DNA of 64,000 nt from Butyrivibrio proteoclasticus (GTDB lineage: Bacteria > Bacillota > Clostridia > Lachnospirales > Lachnospiraceae). How positions within the stretch are numbered: position 1 is the stretch's first letter; every line of letters starts with the position of its first letter. The notes under the pieces are model-generated. The model saw only the letters and a program-made list of their open reading frames with translations, was not told the origin of the DNA and made no database searches. This document shows positions 37,091-47,330 of the stretch, piece by piece. A program made the translations under genes and the position numbers. The stretch is from NCBI RefSeq assembly GCF_900115735.1, contig NZ_FOXO01000001.1, positions 186,001 through 250,000 of the forward strand, read 5' to 3'.

Positions 37091-39346
37091 ATGGATATAA
37101 AAGGTAAAAAGAAGCTTGAATATATTGGCTTATTGGTTGTACTAACTCTGATATGTGCTGGCGGTGCTCTAATTCCAAGGGCAATAGAAAATGATGGCTT
37201 TTTTCTCCTGGCAGATGATTTTAATGCTCAGCAAATTCCTTTTACAGTTGCTCTGCACAAGCAAATACAAAATTATGGAATTAATTCATGGATGTGGAAC
37301 CTTGATTTGGGTACATCTACAATACATGGAATGAGTTTCTATGAATTAGGAAGTCCTTTTTTTTGGCTATCGATGCTTTTTCCTGCAAATAGTTTTCCAT
37401 ATGTTGTGACTTTTATTTGGGTGTTGAAGTATATTACAGCGAGTATAACATCATTTGCTTATATTGTTAGATATCTTAATGATAAAAAGTGGGCAATAAT
37501 AGGTGCGCTTCTGTATGCATTTTCTGGTTTTCAGAGTATAAATATTGAATTTTATCATTTTCATGACGTAGTAGCTTTTTTTCCATTGTTATTATTGGGC
37601 ATAGACTTACTTATGGAAAATAAATCTAGGTATAGATTTATTTTCCCACTTGCAGTTTTTATTAATTGTGTTTGCAACTATTATTTCTTTGTCATAGAAG
37701 TTATTTTTATGATTTTTTATTTTGTTATAAAGTCTCCAAAATATGGTTTGACTCTTAGTAAAATTGCCTATCCATTAATCGGGGGGGTACTAGGAGTTGG
37801 AATGGCTGCAATGCTATTTCTGCCCAATATTATTTATATAATGAGCAATCCTAGAAATAGTTTGGGCATTTATTTGGAGAATATAGTTTGGAATTCAAGA
37901 GATTTTTTGTTCCTTATTAAGAATTTTATATTTCCAGCTGAAGCTCAAAATAATATTTCTATATTAAATCAATATAATTGGAAATCGATGTCTTTGTACA
38001 TTCCTATGTTTGGATTAATTCCTGTTTTTGTATATTTAAAAAAAGATTTTCACTCATGGTTGGGGAAAATGATTGTTGTACTATTACTTATAAGTTTTTC
38101 GCCAATTGCCTCCTCGGTATTTCTATTATTTAGAGAGGGGAACTTTAGGTGGTGGTTTGGATTAGTACTGTTAATGTCGCTGGCTACTGCTACTGTATTG
38201 GATAGTGACAATTCTATTGAGCTTAGATTTGTTAGTGTTTTATATGGCTTAAGTGCGCTATTATATACAGTAATAATATGTAATGTTTCTTGGTCTAAAG
38301 AATCAGATGAGAGTATTATTTTTGATTATAACAAATTGTTTTTTTTATGTATGATAACTATATTTGGTGCAGTAATTATTTTTATAGCATCATACATGAA
38401 AAATAATTATATTCTATTGTTAATTATGACATCATTGTTTTGCCTGTTTACAACAAGTTTTTCTATAAAGGATTATTGTGTAAAAAATGCTGATGACTAT
38501 GAGATAAATTATATAAATAAGTACAGTATTGCGACAAATATAAAAACGCCAAACGAACAATATAGATTTATAGCATCTGATAATCTCATCACGCTTCCAG
38601 GAGAGGCAAATGGTACGAGTTCATTTTCTTCTACTGTGGAGGCATCAATAGTTGAACTTGATAGATTGTTTGGGTATACGCAATCGTCAAATACAAGAAT
38701 GATAAAATCTACAATAGAAGGATTATCAGAACTATTAGGTGGAAAGTATTATTTATCAAGGGATGAAGGAGAAACAAATCTTGGAGAATACTCATCAGGT
38801 GATATGACATTATATCTACATGAAGTTGAAGCATGCCCAATAGGATTTGCTGTTAATAGTGTTGTGTTAGAAGAGGATATTCAGAGTTTGCCTATTGAAA
38901 ATAGAGCAAAAGTTTTAATGTCGGCGGTGATTGTTAATGACAGTAATTCATTCTTATGCGAAGAATATGACATTGTTGCACAAGAAAATATCAATACAAT
39001 TGATCTAAAAACGCTTATTGAAAAGACAAAAGAAAAACAAGTCAGTCAATTTTTTAGAGACAAAAATGGTTTTTCTTGTACAACAAATTTTCTAGATAAT
39101 AGTTTAGTTTGTTTTAGTGTTCCATTTGAGCAAGGATGGAAGGCAGAGGTTGATGGGAATGAAACAAATATCATTAATTCTGCAGGAATGATGGTGATAG
39201 AGGTTCCTTCAGGTAATCATTTTGTTGAATTTACATATAGTACACCAGGATTTACATTGGGAATAATCGTTAGTATTATGTGTTTAATTTTGTATTGTAT
39301 ATATTGCTTTACTTCCTTGTTTTTAAAAGAGAATGATAATAAATGA
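37091..39346 (+). CDS. YfhO family membrane protein (GT-C-like)
   Basis: About 751 residues. ATG 37091 has GAGG 6-7 bp upstream; the longer frame from 37028 runs into the SDR gene. About twelve helices are followed by a soluble external domain (about 480-720) and a final helix. LLADDFNAQQIPFTVALHKQ in the first loop, the following GTSTIHGMSFYELGSPFFWL and C-terminal CFSVPFEQGWKAEVDGNE match the YfhO family, implicated in glycosylating lipoteichoic acid or related polymers. Confidence 0.85.
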   Translation: MDIKGKKKLEYIGLLVVLTLICAGGALIPRAIENDGFFLLADDFNAQQIPFTVALHKQIQNYGINSWMWNLDLGTSTIHGMSFYELGSPFFWLSMLFPANSFPYVVTFIWVLKYITASITSFAYIVRYLNDKKWAIIGALLYAFSGFQSINIEFYHFHDVVAFFPLLLLGIDLLMENKSRYRFIFPLAVFINCVCNYYFFVIEVIFMIFYFVIKSPKYGLTLSKIAYPLIGGVLGVGMAAMLFLPNIIYIMSNPRNSLGIYLENIVWNSRDFLFLIKNFIFPAEAQNNISILNQYNWKSMSLYIPMFGLIPVFVYLKKDFHSWLGKMIVVLLLISFSPIASSVFLLFREGNFRWWFGLVLLMSLATATVLDSDNSIELRFVSVLYGLSALLYTVIICNVSWSKESDESIIFDYNKLFFLCMITIFGAVIIFIASYMKNNYILLLIMTSLFCLFTTSFSIKDYCVKNADDYEINYINKYSIATNIKTPNEQYRFIASDNLITLPGEANGTSSFSSTVEASIVELDRLFGYTQSSNTRMIKSTIEGLSELLGGKYYLSRDEGETNLGEYSSGDMTLYLHEVEACPIGFAVNSVVLEEDIQSLPIENRAKVLMSAVIVNDSNSFLCEEYDIVAQENINTIDLKTLIEKTKEKQVSQFFRDKNGFSCTTNFLDNSLVCFSVPFEQGWKAEVDGNETNIINSAGMMVIEVPSGNHFVEFTYSTPGFTLGIIVSIMCLILYCIYCFTSLFLKENDNK

Positions 39347-39387
39347 AATAATCATACATGTAGGATGTGTTTGAGGGAGGCTCTATT

Positions 39388-40089
39388 TTGACAAAAAACA
39401 TATACTTTAATCATGTTATACGACAACTTTTAAAATGTTTTGATGTTATTTTTCTTGCCATATGTATGATTATTGTGTATGTAACACTTTATCAAAATGT
39501 TGTTAGAGTTCCTTTTATCATAATCACGTTACTAGTTATCATATATACTCTTTATACACAAGAAAAATGGACTTTTCGCTGGTTATCTTTTTTACTTTTT
39601 TTCCATGGTTGGTAATGAGTGTATAACAATATACGACAGATATTTTTCAATTCAACTATTTCAAATAATATTAGTGTTGGTATCAGTATATGTTTTAAGA
39701 GATGGGAAGAACAATAAATATATGGACGGCTTTAATGTTAAAGTACTTTGTGGGGATGTTGTTATTGCTATCATATTCTTTGGGCTCCCAATAATTAGAA
39801 CATTTGAAAAAGGCAATATAGTATTTGGTTTTTCACTTTTTGTTTTGGCTTTGTATTGGAATGAGTTTGTATCAAGGGCATCTGAAAAATGGGCTAAGCG
39901 TAAATTTTGTGAATCAAATGCATTACAAAACGGAAATCTAAGACGAGATAGATTGATTGTTTGTATGATGTTAGGCATTGCCCTTTTTTTAGTGTTATGC
40001 TTTCTGTAGTGTATTATTCAGGAATTATTACCAGAGACTGTGCTTCAATTTATAAGGCTGCTCAACATATTACTGATAGCATATATTGA
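39388..40089 (+). pseudogene. Frameshifted N-terminal part of a GT-C-like membrane protein
   Basis: TTG 39388 with GGGAGG 7 bp upstream begins MTKNIYFNHVIRQLL and runs to a TAA at 39613. A second frame (from about 39605, starting VGNECITIYDRYFS) carries on the membrane protein to a stop at 40007. A third frame, the same as the first, adds VVYYSGIITRDCASIYKAAQ before TGA 40087. Both shifts fall at T-runs (about 39595-39602 and 39984-39990) and have opposite sign. The joined product is about 230 residues, corresponding to the N-terminal helices before the Asp loop of the 18.0 and 53.9 kb proteins. The rest is missing. Sequencing error in the T-runs is the main alternative. Confidence 0.6.
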
Positions 40090-40179
40090 GTATGCCAAGA
40101 AAGAATATTTATGATAAATAAGGGTTGTTAAATCATGTACACGAGCTTATAGCAAATACAATACAACTGAGGAAAGTAT

Positions 40180-41466
40180 ATGAAGCTTTGTAATAATAAT
40201 ATTTCGAAGACTGTGCTGTATTGGAGCACACTGATTGTTTGTCGCTTGTTTTTGCACTTTTCTTTAGAGATACCAGTGCTGTATAACGATAGTAAAAGCT
40301 ATATAGATTACAGCCTTTCTAGATGTTTAAGGGGGCCACTATATCCGGTTTTCATTGATTTTTTTCAATACATATTTGACGAAAAGTACTATTTAGGTGT
40401 TATTTTTTTTCAGATTGTAATAGGTTTTGTGGCTGTAGTTGTTTTGAGGAAGACTATTGAAGAAGCGCTAAATGCTATCTTTATGAAATCAAAAGTAAAC
40501 AGCGATATTAGTTACATTTTAGCATTTATATATGGAACTTCACCAGTAGTGGTTAACTGGGACTTGGTAATTCTTTCTGAATCGCTTGCTCTATCAATTA
40601 CATGTTTTTTTATTTTCTTTTCTGTTCGATATATTGTTCAAGAAAATGAAAAAGATGGTTTGCTTGCAGTCATATTCAGTTTGACTGGATTTTTTACAAA
40701 GACGGCATTGTTTTTATATACTATAGATTTTTTGATGCTACTTGTTCTTATGAAAATGTCAGGAAGGAAGAATTTAGCAAAAGTGTCAGCTTTTACTGCT
40801 ACGATCTTGGTTATATATATTGCAGTAATATACTGGGTCAGAGTTCAAACAGGAATATGGGGCTTTTCTACGCTTCAAGTTTATCATCCTGCATATAAAG
40901 CTATAGATTCGGGTCTTTATATGAATTATTACGATGCTGAAATAGTGAATAGTATATCATCTGTCTTAGAGACTGACACAAGTGTGTTTAAAGCTACAGA
41001 TAAAGTACTTGAGTTGGTAGGGGGATATCGTGAGCTAAAAGAGTTTGCAGATTATTGCATTAATTCTAATCGAATAGCATTTTTGAAATATAATTTTGGA
41101 TTGATGCTGGATGCTGGAAGGTCTAGCTTTGCGGTTTTTGCTCATCCCAAAGGGATAAGGGCATATTTTAATATTATCAATGGAGGCTTTACAAAATAAA
41201 ATTTATCATTTTGTATTTGCTTATTTATGTTAGTGATGTCTATATATAAGTGGATAAAAGATAGAGAAGTACCATTATTGACTATGGGTTTGGCTGGTGG
41301 GATGTTATCAATAATTGTTGGAAATATTAGCGGTTCATTTGGTGATTGGGGACGACTGTTCATTATAATTATTCCTTTTATGGTTGTATCGTTTTCAATC
41401 ATATTTAGAATGATAATAGTGTATTTGCCCGATCAAGTGGCGAATACAGATGGTAAGATGGTGTGA
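40180..41466 (+). pseudogene. GT-C-like membrane glycosyltransferase with in-frame TAA
   Basis: GAGGAAAG precedes ATG 40180. The first 339 codons encode a polytopic protein with IPVLYNDSKSYIDYSLSRCL (about 30-49), an Asp-bearing first loop as in GT-C enzymes, and FYGTSPVV/LSESLALS segments. A TAA at 41197-41199 stops it, but the same frame continues without loss through LSFCICLFMLVMSIYKWI to GSFGDWGRLFIIIIPFMVV and a stop at 41464, the usual C-terminal helices. So one nonsense codon splits an otherwise intact 428-codon gene. The 3' end overlaps the next GT4 gene by GTGA. Confidence 0.7.
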
Positions 41467-42581
41467 AAATGCAAGATGTAAATAAAGTTCTTCATTACGT
41501 ATCTATTATGGACAGAGCTGGTGAAGAGACATTTATAATGAATGTTTTTAGAAGTATAGATAGAAATCAAGTTATGTTTGATTTTCTTGTCACCGAGAAT
41601 CGTGAAGGTGATTATGACAAGGAAATAAGATCTCTTGGCGGTAATGTAAGGCATTTTTCAAAGATAATGCGTGGAGGGCCAATCAAGCGCTTCCTTAATT
41701 TTTTCAAATTAAAGCGTTATCTGTCCCCTTTGAGTAAGGAGTATACTACTTTTCATATACATACTCAGCATGCTATGGATGCTATGCTTGATGCATTATC
41801 TGCAGAATTAGCTGGTTTTAAGACAGTAGTTGTTCACTCACATTCTACTAGTACGCTATATCATTTGAGGGCTCATTTTTTGTGTCGCCCTATTTTGAAT
41901 AAAATGCCGATAGTAAGGTTAGCTTGCTCAGATGCAGCAGGAAAGTGGCTATATGGTGATGATGGCAATTATGAGATAGTCAGCAACGGAATAATTACAG
42001 ATAACTTTTTATATGATGATAATTCTAGAAAAACTATTAGAGAAGAAGAACATTGGAATGATAGGATTGTTATAGGACATGTCGGGAATTTTACATATCC
42101 CAAGAATCATTCTTTTATTCTTGATGTTTTCATTGTTTTTTTAAAAAAACACCCTGATGCTGTTTTGGCGCTGGCAGGCAAGGGGACTTTAATGGAAGAG
42201 GCAATTCAGAAAGCAAAAAATCTCGGAATATCTGATAATGTCCGCTTCCTTGGTAGTCGTGGAGATGCCAATAAATTATTTAGTGCGTTTGATGTACTTC
42301 TTTTTCCGTCTCACTATGAAGGGCTTCCTGTTACACTAGTTGAAGCACAGGCAGCTGACTTGCCTTGTCTAATATCAGATGCTATAACTACAGAAACTGA
42401 TATTAGTCCCAAACTAAGAAGAATGAGCTTGAATAATACAGCTGAGGAATGGGCTAAAGCTTTGGATGAGATGATTGGCGATGATAATAGACGGAATGTA
42501 AAAGATTGTATAATATCATCAGGATATGATATTGGAGTTACAGTAAAAAGATTAACGGAAATTTACAGAGGAAATAGATGA
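41463..42581 (+). CDS. Glycosyltransferase, GT4 family (EpsF-like)
   Basis: 372 residues from GTG 41463 (GTGA overlap), or 370 from ATG 41469. VLHYVSIMDRAGEETFIMNV is the N-terminal loop; IVIGHVGNFTYPKNHSFILD opens the second domain and SHYEGLPVTLVEAQ gives E-x7-E. It is similar in layout to the GT4 at 26.4 kb. Coupled to the next GT4 by an ATGA overlap. Confidence 0.88.
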   Translation: MKMQDVNKVLHYVSIMDRAGEETFIMNVFRSIDRNQVMFDFLVTENREGDYDKEIRSLGGNVRHFSKIMRGGPIKRFLNFFKLKRYLSPLSKEYTTFHIHTQHAMDAMLDALSAELAGFKTVVVHSHSTSTLYHLRAHFLCRPILNKMPIVRLACSDAAGKWLYGDDGNYEIVSNGIITDNFLYDDNSRKTIREEEHWNDRIVIGHVGNFTYPKNHSFILDVFIVFLKKHPDAVLALAGKGTLMEEAIQKAKNLGISDNVRFLGSRGDANKLFSAFDVLLFPSHYEGLPVTLVEAQAADLPCLISDAITTETDISPKLRRMSLNNTAEEWAKALDEMIGDDNRRNVKDCIISSGYDIGVTVKRLTEIYRGNR

Positions 42582-43747
42582 ATTTAGTTTTTGTTTTTGA
42601 TGGTTTGCAGGTAGGCGGTATAGAGAGGGTTGGTATTGACTATATTAATCTTTTGGTAAATAGAGGACATGACGTTTCAGTAATCAATGTTACGCCTTCG
42701 CTTAAAGATATGTATCCACAGTTACCAAAAGGATGTAAAGTTTATGAGATGAATCTTCCAAGATATATGGTTCCATATCGATATGCCAGAATAGTTGAAA
42801 AAGGGATTGGTGGAGCATTATTATATGCTAATATAGCAGTTGGCTTATCCTTTCTTTATCAGTTACGAAAGTTAGTGAACGTGAGGATAAGAAATGTTGT
42901 TGCAAAAGCAGATGTAGCTATTGCTTTTTCTGGACATTTTAATGATCTGATGTTGGTGGCATCTTGTGGTGGGGCTAAGAAAAAGATAGCTTGGCTCCAT
43001 GGCTCTGAATTTGAGTATAAGGTGATATCTGATGGATATTTTGCTTTATATAATAAAATCAAAAATTTAGTATGTCTTTCAGAATTATGTGACATTACCT
43101 GCAAAAAATTTAATGACTCAAACGGAATAAAAAAGGAACTTATCTATAACCCTGTTGCAATTAAGGATAAAGAGCTGGATAAAGCAAAAATACAGGATTT
43201 GAAAGATAAATACGGCAAGTTTGTATTGATGGCGGGGCGTCTTGCGCATGATAAGGATCAGAAAACTGCTATTTTAGCAGTTAAGTATCTTAATGAAAAG
43301 AGAAATGAGAATATACATCTTTTACTGGCGGGTGATGGTGTTAATAGAGAAATGCTTGAAAAATTTGTAAAAGAGCAACAGGCTGATGATTATATTCATT
43401 TCTTGGGTAATTGTTTTGATATGCAAAATTACTATTCAGCTGCGCATGTATATGTTCATTCAAGCCCTATGGAAGGACTTCCTACAGTTTTGTTAGAGGC
43501 TATGGCATATGGAGTTCCTATCGCCTCAACGGATAGTATTCCTGGAGTAAGAGAAATCCTTGGAAATAATGAATGCGGATTGATCAGTCCTATATATGAT
43601 TGGAAAGAGCTAGGAGACAATGTTGGGAGATTGTATGATGATCAGAATCTGAGAAGTGAATTGCAAGAAAAAGGCAGAAAACGTATTAAAGATTTTGCGC
43701 CTGAAGTTGCAATAGACAAACTAGAAAAGTTCATCAGTGAAATTTAA
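42578..43747 (+). CDS. Glycosyltransferase, GT4 family
   Basis: 389 residues starting in an ATGA overlap. FVFDGLQVGGIERVGIDYIN, IAWLHGSEFEYK, VLMAGRLAHDKDQKTAI and SSPMEGLPTVLLEAMAYGVP are in the order of GT4 enzymes of the PimA/GalNAc-transferase-like group; the last contains E-x7-E. It is the last clear glycosyltransferase before the phosphonate genes. Confidence 0.9.
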   Translation: MNLVFVFDGLQVGGIERVGIDYINLLVNRGHDVSVINVTPSLKDMYPQLPKGCKVYEMNLPRYMVPYRYARIVEKGIGGALLYANIAVGLSFLYQLRKLVNVRIRNVVAKADVAIAFSGHFNDLMLVASCGGAKKKIAWLHGSEFEYKVISDGYFALYNKIKNLVCLSELCDITCKKFNDSNGIKKELIYNPVAIKDKELDKAKIQDLKDKYGKFVLMAGRLAHDKDQKTAILAVKYLNEKRNENIHLLLAGDGVNREMLEKFVKEQQADDYIHFLGNCFDMQNYYSAAHVYVHSSPMEGLPTVLLEAMAYGVPIASTDSIPGVREILGNNECGLISPIYDWKELGDNVGRLYDDQNLRSELQEKGRKRIKDFAPEVAIDKLEKFISEI

Positions 43748-43759
43748 AAGGGAAAAGAA

Positions 43760-44773
43760 ATGCGATTTATTACTTGTTCAAGTTACTATGGGACTGGTTC
43801 CAGTGCTATAACTGATTTTGTATCGGAATTTGATAACGTTTTTGACTTTACAAATGAGGAATTTAGATTTATCCAGGATCCGGATGGTATATCAGATCTT
43901 GAGTTCAATTTGGTAGAGTGTTTTAATAGACACAATTCTGGACACGCTTTGAAAAGATACAAAAAGCTTGTGGATTTCTATAGTGGCAATATGTTTGGCT
44001 CTAAATATACAGGCTTTTTTGGAGATAAATGGAAAGAGGCTTCTTATGAATACATTGATGCATTGACGGATTTTTCATATGCTGGGTGGTGGATGTATGA
44101 TTTATATGACCGCGGAAATTGGTTTTATTTCAAGAAGAGAATAGTAAATAAGCTGCTTCATATGACAATTTGGAAGAATAATCCAGATAGACAGCTTAAT
44201 ACAATGAAAAATGAGATTACGTATTGTTCTCATCCAACAGAAGAAAAATTTCTAAAAGCAACCCGTAACTATATTGATTCGTTATTTGAATCCGTGAAAC
44301 CAAATGACAAAGATATTGTTATGGTTGATCAGTTACTACCACCTAATAATCTTGAAAGATACTTGCGCTATTTTAATGGCAATATACAGACTGTGGTAGT
44401 AGACCGGGATCCAAGAGACGTTTTTGTTCTTGATAAGTATGTTTGGAAATCAGGTCTTATTCCACATGAGGCTGAAGTATTTTGTGATTGGTATGAGTAT
44501 ACCAGAGCGCATAGAAAAACCGAGAATATGTATACCACACAAGTACATTTTGTTCAGTTTGAGGATTTGATTTATAGATATGATGAGACAACGTTTGATT
44601 TAATTAAATGGTTGGGGCTAGAGGTTAAATCACATAAAAAAAGCAAACAATTTTTTAATCCGGAAATATCTATAAAGAATACGCAAGTGTGGAGGAAATT
44701 TCCTGAGAGTAAGGGCGAAATACAAATAATTGAAAAAAAATTAAGTTCATATTTGTATAACTTTCCATCATAG
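43760..44773 (+). CDS. Sulfotransferase-like protein next to phosphonate genes
   Basis: 337 residues. CSSYYGTGSSAITDFVSE (about 6-23) resembles the 5'-phosphosulfate-binding loop, and TVVVDRDPRDVFVLDKY (211-227) the 3'-phosphate motif RDPRDV of PAPS sulfotransferases. No PAPS synthesis genes are in the window. It lies directly between the GT4 genes and the PEP mutase. A role in moving a phosphonate or sulfate group onto the glycan is possible but unproven. Confidence 0.7.
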   Translation: MRFITCSSYYGTGSSAITDFVSEFDNVFDFTNEEFRFIQDPDGISDLEFNLVECFNRHNSGHALKRYKKLVDFYSGNMFGSKYTGFFGDKWKEASYEYIDALTDFSYAGWWMYDLYDRGNWFYFKKRIVNKLLHMTIWKNNPDRQLNTMKNEITYCSHPTEEKFLKATRNYIDSLFESVKPNDKDIVMVDQLLPPNNLERYLRYFNGNIQTVVVDRDPRDVFVLDKYVWKSGLIPHEAEVFCDWYEYTRAHRKTENMYTTQVHFVQFEDLIYRYDETTFDLIKWLGLEVKSHKKSKQFFNPEISIKNTQVWRKFPESKGEIQIIEKKLSSYLYNFPS

Positions 44774-44818
44774 AATACAGTGAACCATGTTTTGGGTAAA
44801 AAAAGGAGTATTTTTCTA

Positions 44819-46117
44819 ATGAAAACAGTTTATACATGTTTTAGTACAGATGTGATTCATGAAGGTCATTTAAATATTATTAACGAAGCGCAAAAATATG
44901 GCAGAGTAGTAGTTGGCTGTCTTAGTGATAAAGCTTCAATTCGATACAATAGATTTCCAACAATTCCGGAGAATGAACGTATTGAACTATATAAGACTAT
45001 TGAGGGAGTTGATTCAGTTATACTACAAAACGATATGTTATATGATGATGTGATTGAGTATTTGCATCCTGATTATGTGATCCATGGCGATAACTGGAAA
45101 GTTGGCGCTGAAGCAGCAATACGCTCACATGTTGAAAAACTAGTATCCATATATGGCGGAGAAATTATAGATGTACCATACACATATAATGATGATGTAA
45201 AGAAAATTGATCTTCAATTGAAAGAAAAGCTTTCTATGCCTGAGTACAGAAGAAAGAGATTGAGGCAATTGTTGCAGATGACTCCTATAGTTAAGGCAAT
45301 GGAAGCTCATTCTGGACTTACAGGACTAATTGTTGAAAAGACAGTTATAGAGGGTGATAATGGTAAACTTGATCAGTTTGATGCGATGTGGGTAAGTTCT
45401 CTTTGCGATAGTACCGCAAAGGGCAAGCCTGATATAGAACTTGTAGACATGACTTCACGTTTCAGAACTATTGAGGATATTACTGAGGTTACTACTAAAC
45501 CGATTATATTTGATGGAGATACAGGAGGACTTACTGAACATTTTGTATATACAGTCAGAACGCTAGAACGTCTTGGTGTATCAGCTGTGATTATTGAGGA
45601 TAAGACGGGGCTTAAGAAGAACTCCTTGTTTGGCACCGAGGTAAGTCAGACACAAGATTCTATTGAGAATTTTAGTGCTAAGATTTCTGCCGGAAAGAAG
45701 GCACAGCTTACTGATGACTTCATGATAATTGCACGTATTGAGTCTCTTATTCTTGAACAGGGAATGGATGATGCATTAGAGAGAGCACATGCATTTGTAA
45801 AAGCTGGTGCAGATGGAATAATGATTCATAGCCGAAAGAGTGATCCAGCAGAAATTCTTGAATTCTGTGATAAGTTTAGAGCTGACAATAAAGAAACCCC
45901 TATTGTTGTTGTTCCAAGCTCTTTTAACACCATTACAGAAGAAGAACTTGCAGAACATGGTGTAAATATCGTTATATATGCGAACCAGCTTACTAGATCG
46001 GCATTCCCTGCTATGCAGCAGACTGCTATGGATATATTAAAATATCATAGAGCAAAAGAGGTTGATGATAGATTATTACCCATTAAGCAGATAATTACAT
46101 TGATAGATGAGATTTAA
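44819..46117 (+). CDS. aepX: Phosphoenolpyruvate mutase with N-terminal cytidylyltransferase domain
   Basis: About 433 residues. ATG 44819 is chosen for the GGAG 10 bp upstream and because the domain starts at once. Residues 1-130 are a TagD-like nucleotidyltransferase: CFSTDVIHEGHLNI with HxGH at 14-17. Residues about 150-430 are the PEP mutase TIM barrel, with FDGDTGG (about 228) and EDKTGLKKNSLFG (about 260), the EDKxxxKxNS signature of phosphonate-forming mutases rather than isocitrate lyases. It converts PEP to phosphonopyruvate, the C-P bond-forming step. Confidence 0.93.
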   Translation: MKTVYTCFSTDVIHEGHLNIINEAQKYGRVVVGCLSDKASIRYNRFPTIPENERIELYKTIEGVDSVILQNDMLYDDVIEYLHPDYVIHGDNWKVGAEAAIRSHVEKLVSIYGGEIIDVPYTYNDDVKKIDLQLKEKLSMPEYRRKRLRQLLQMTPIVKAMEAHSGLTGLIVEKTVIEGDNGKLDQFDAMWVSSLCDSTAKGKPDIELVDMTSRFRTIEDITEVTTKPIIFDGDTGGLTEHFVYTVRTLERLGVSAVIIEDKTGLKKNSLFGTEVSQTQDSIENFSAKISAGKKAQLTDDFMIIARIESLILEQGMDDALERAHAFVKAGADGIMIHSRKSDPAEILEFCDKFRADNKETPIVVVPSSFNTITEEELAEHGVNIVIYANQLTRSAFPAMQQTAMDILKYHRAKEVDDRLLPIKQIITLIDEI

Positions 46118-46180
46118 ATCTGATTATTCCATTTACTATTTGTGATTTGACAGTAGTTGAAAGGTAAAAGGAGATATAAA

Positions 46181-47311
46181 ATGGAAAGCGTTAAGAGAAA
46201 TATTCTTTTGAATCCGGGACCGTCAACAACAACGGATACAGTAAAATATGCACAGGTTGTTCCTGATATATGTCCACGTGAGAAAGATTTTCAGTCAATT
46301 ATGGCTCCAATGAGAAGAGATTTGGTTAAGATTGTTCATGGTGGTGATGATTATACGTCTGTTCTTTTCTGCGGTTCGGGTACTATCTGTATAGACATAA
46401 CATTGAATTCATTGTTGGATGCAGGTAAGAAAGCTCTAGTAATTAACAATGGATCATATAGTCAGAGAGCTGTAGATGTGCTTAATTATTATGGCCTTCC
46501 TGTTATTGATCTTCAGCAACCAATAAATACAACACCTGATTTAAATGTGGTTGAAGAAACTTTGAAAGCTAATAATGATATTGGCTATGTATATATGACA
46601 CATCATGAGACTGGAAGTGGACTTCTAAATCCTATAAGAGAAGTAGGAGCACTGGCTCATAAATATAATGTATTCTTTATAACAGATACAACATCATCTT
46701 ATGCAATGATTCCTATCAACGTATATGAAGACAATGTGGATTTTTGCATGGCTTCTGCCCAAAAGGGAATCATGGGAATGACAGGCCTTTCATATGTAAT
46801 AGGTCGTAAAGACATCATAGAAGAAAGTAAGAATTATCCAAAGCGTTCATATTATTGCAACCTGTATATGCAATATGAATATTTTGAAAAAACTGGGGAG
46901 ATGCATTTTACACCACCGGTTCAGACAATTTATGCTGCAAAACAGGCGCTGGTTGAGTATTGGAATGAAGGCGAAAAAGCAAAGTGGACTAGGCATCAGC
47001 GCGTGATGGATGCGATTCATGCTGGAGAAGAAAGGTTGGGATTGAAAGAGATTCTTGATCGCTCCGTTCAGTCTGGTCTTGTTTCTGCTGTAAAGTATCC
47101 TAATGATGAGAATTGGAATTTCGAGGAAATTCACGATTACTGTTATGAACGTGGATTTACAATTTACCCTGGAAAGATAGAAAAGCAAGGGACATTTAGA
47201 TTATGCGCTTTAGGAGCTATTGATGAAGCGGATATAGTAGAATTTTGGAACGTATTTGAAGAAGCACTTCGGATTCATAATGTTCAAATACCAATTAGAT
47301 ACAATGACTAA
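46181..47311 (+). CDS. aepZ: 2-aminoethylphosphonate aminotransferase
   Basis: About 376 residues. ATG 46181 follows AAAAGGAG by 7 bp; the longer frame from 46157 adds residues before the site. NILLNPGPSTTTD (N-terminal), TDTTSSYAMIP and ASAQKGIMGMTGLSYV with the PLP lysine are typical of class V aminotransferases of the PhnW/AepZ group. In this context it aminates phosphonoacetaldehyde to 2-aminoethylphosphonate, running in the biosynthetic direction. Confidence 0.9.
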   Translation: MESVKRNILLNPGPSTTTDTVKYAQVVPDICPREKDFQSIMAPMRRDLVKIVHGGDDYTSVLFCGSGTICIDITLNSLLDAGKKALVINNGSYSQRAVDVLNYYGLPVIDLQQPINTTPDLNVVEETLKANNDIGYVYMTHHETGSGLLNPIREVGALAHKYNVFFITDTTSSYAMIPINVYEDNVDFCMASAQKGIMGMTGLSYVIGRKDIIEESKNYPKRSYYCNLYMQYEYFEKTGEMHFTPPVQTIYAAKQALVEYWNEGEKAKWTRHQRVMDAIHAGEERLGLKEILDRSVQSGLVSAVKYPNDENWNFEEIHDYCYERGFTIYPGKIEKQGTFRLCALGAIDEADIVEFWNVFEEALRIHNVQIPIRYND

Positions 47312-47330
47312 AAAAGAATAGAGTGTAATT

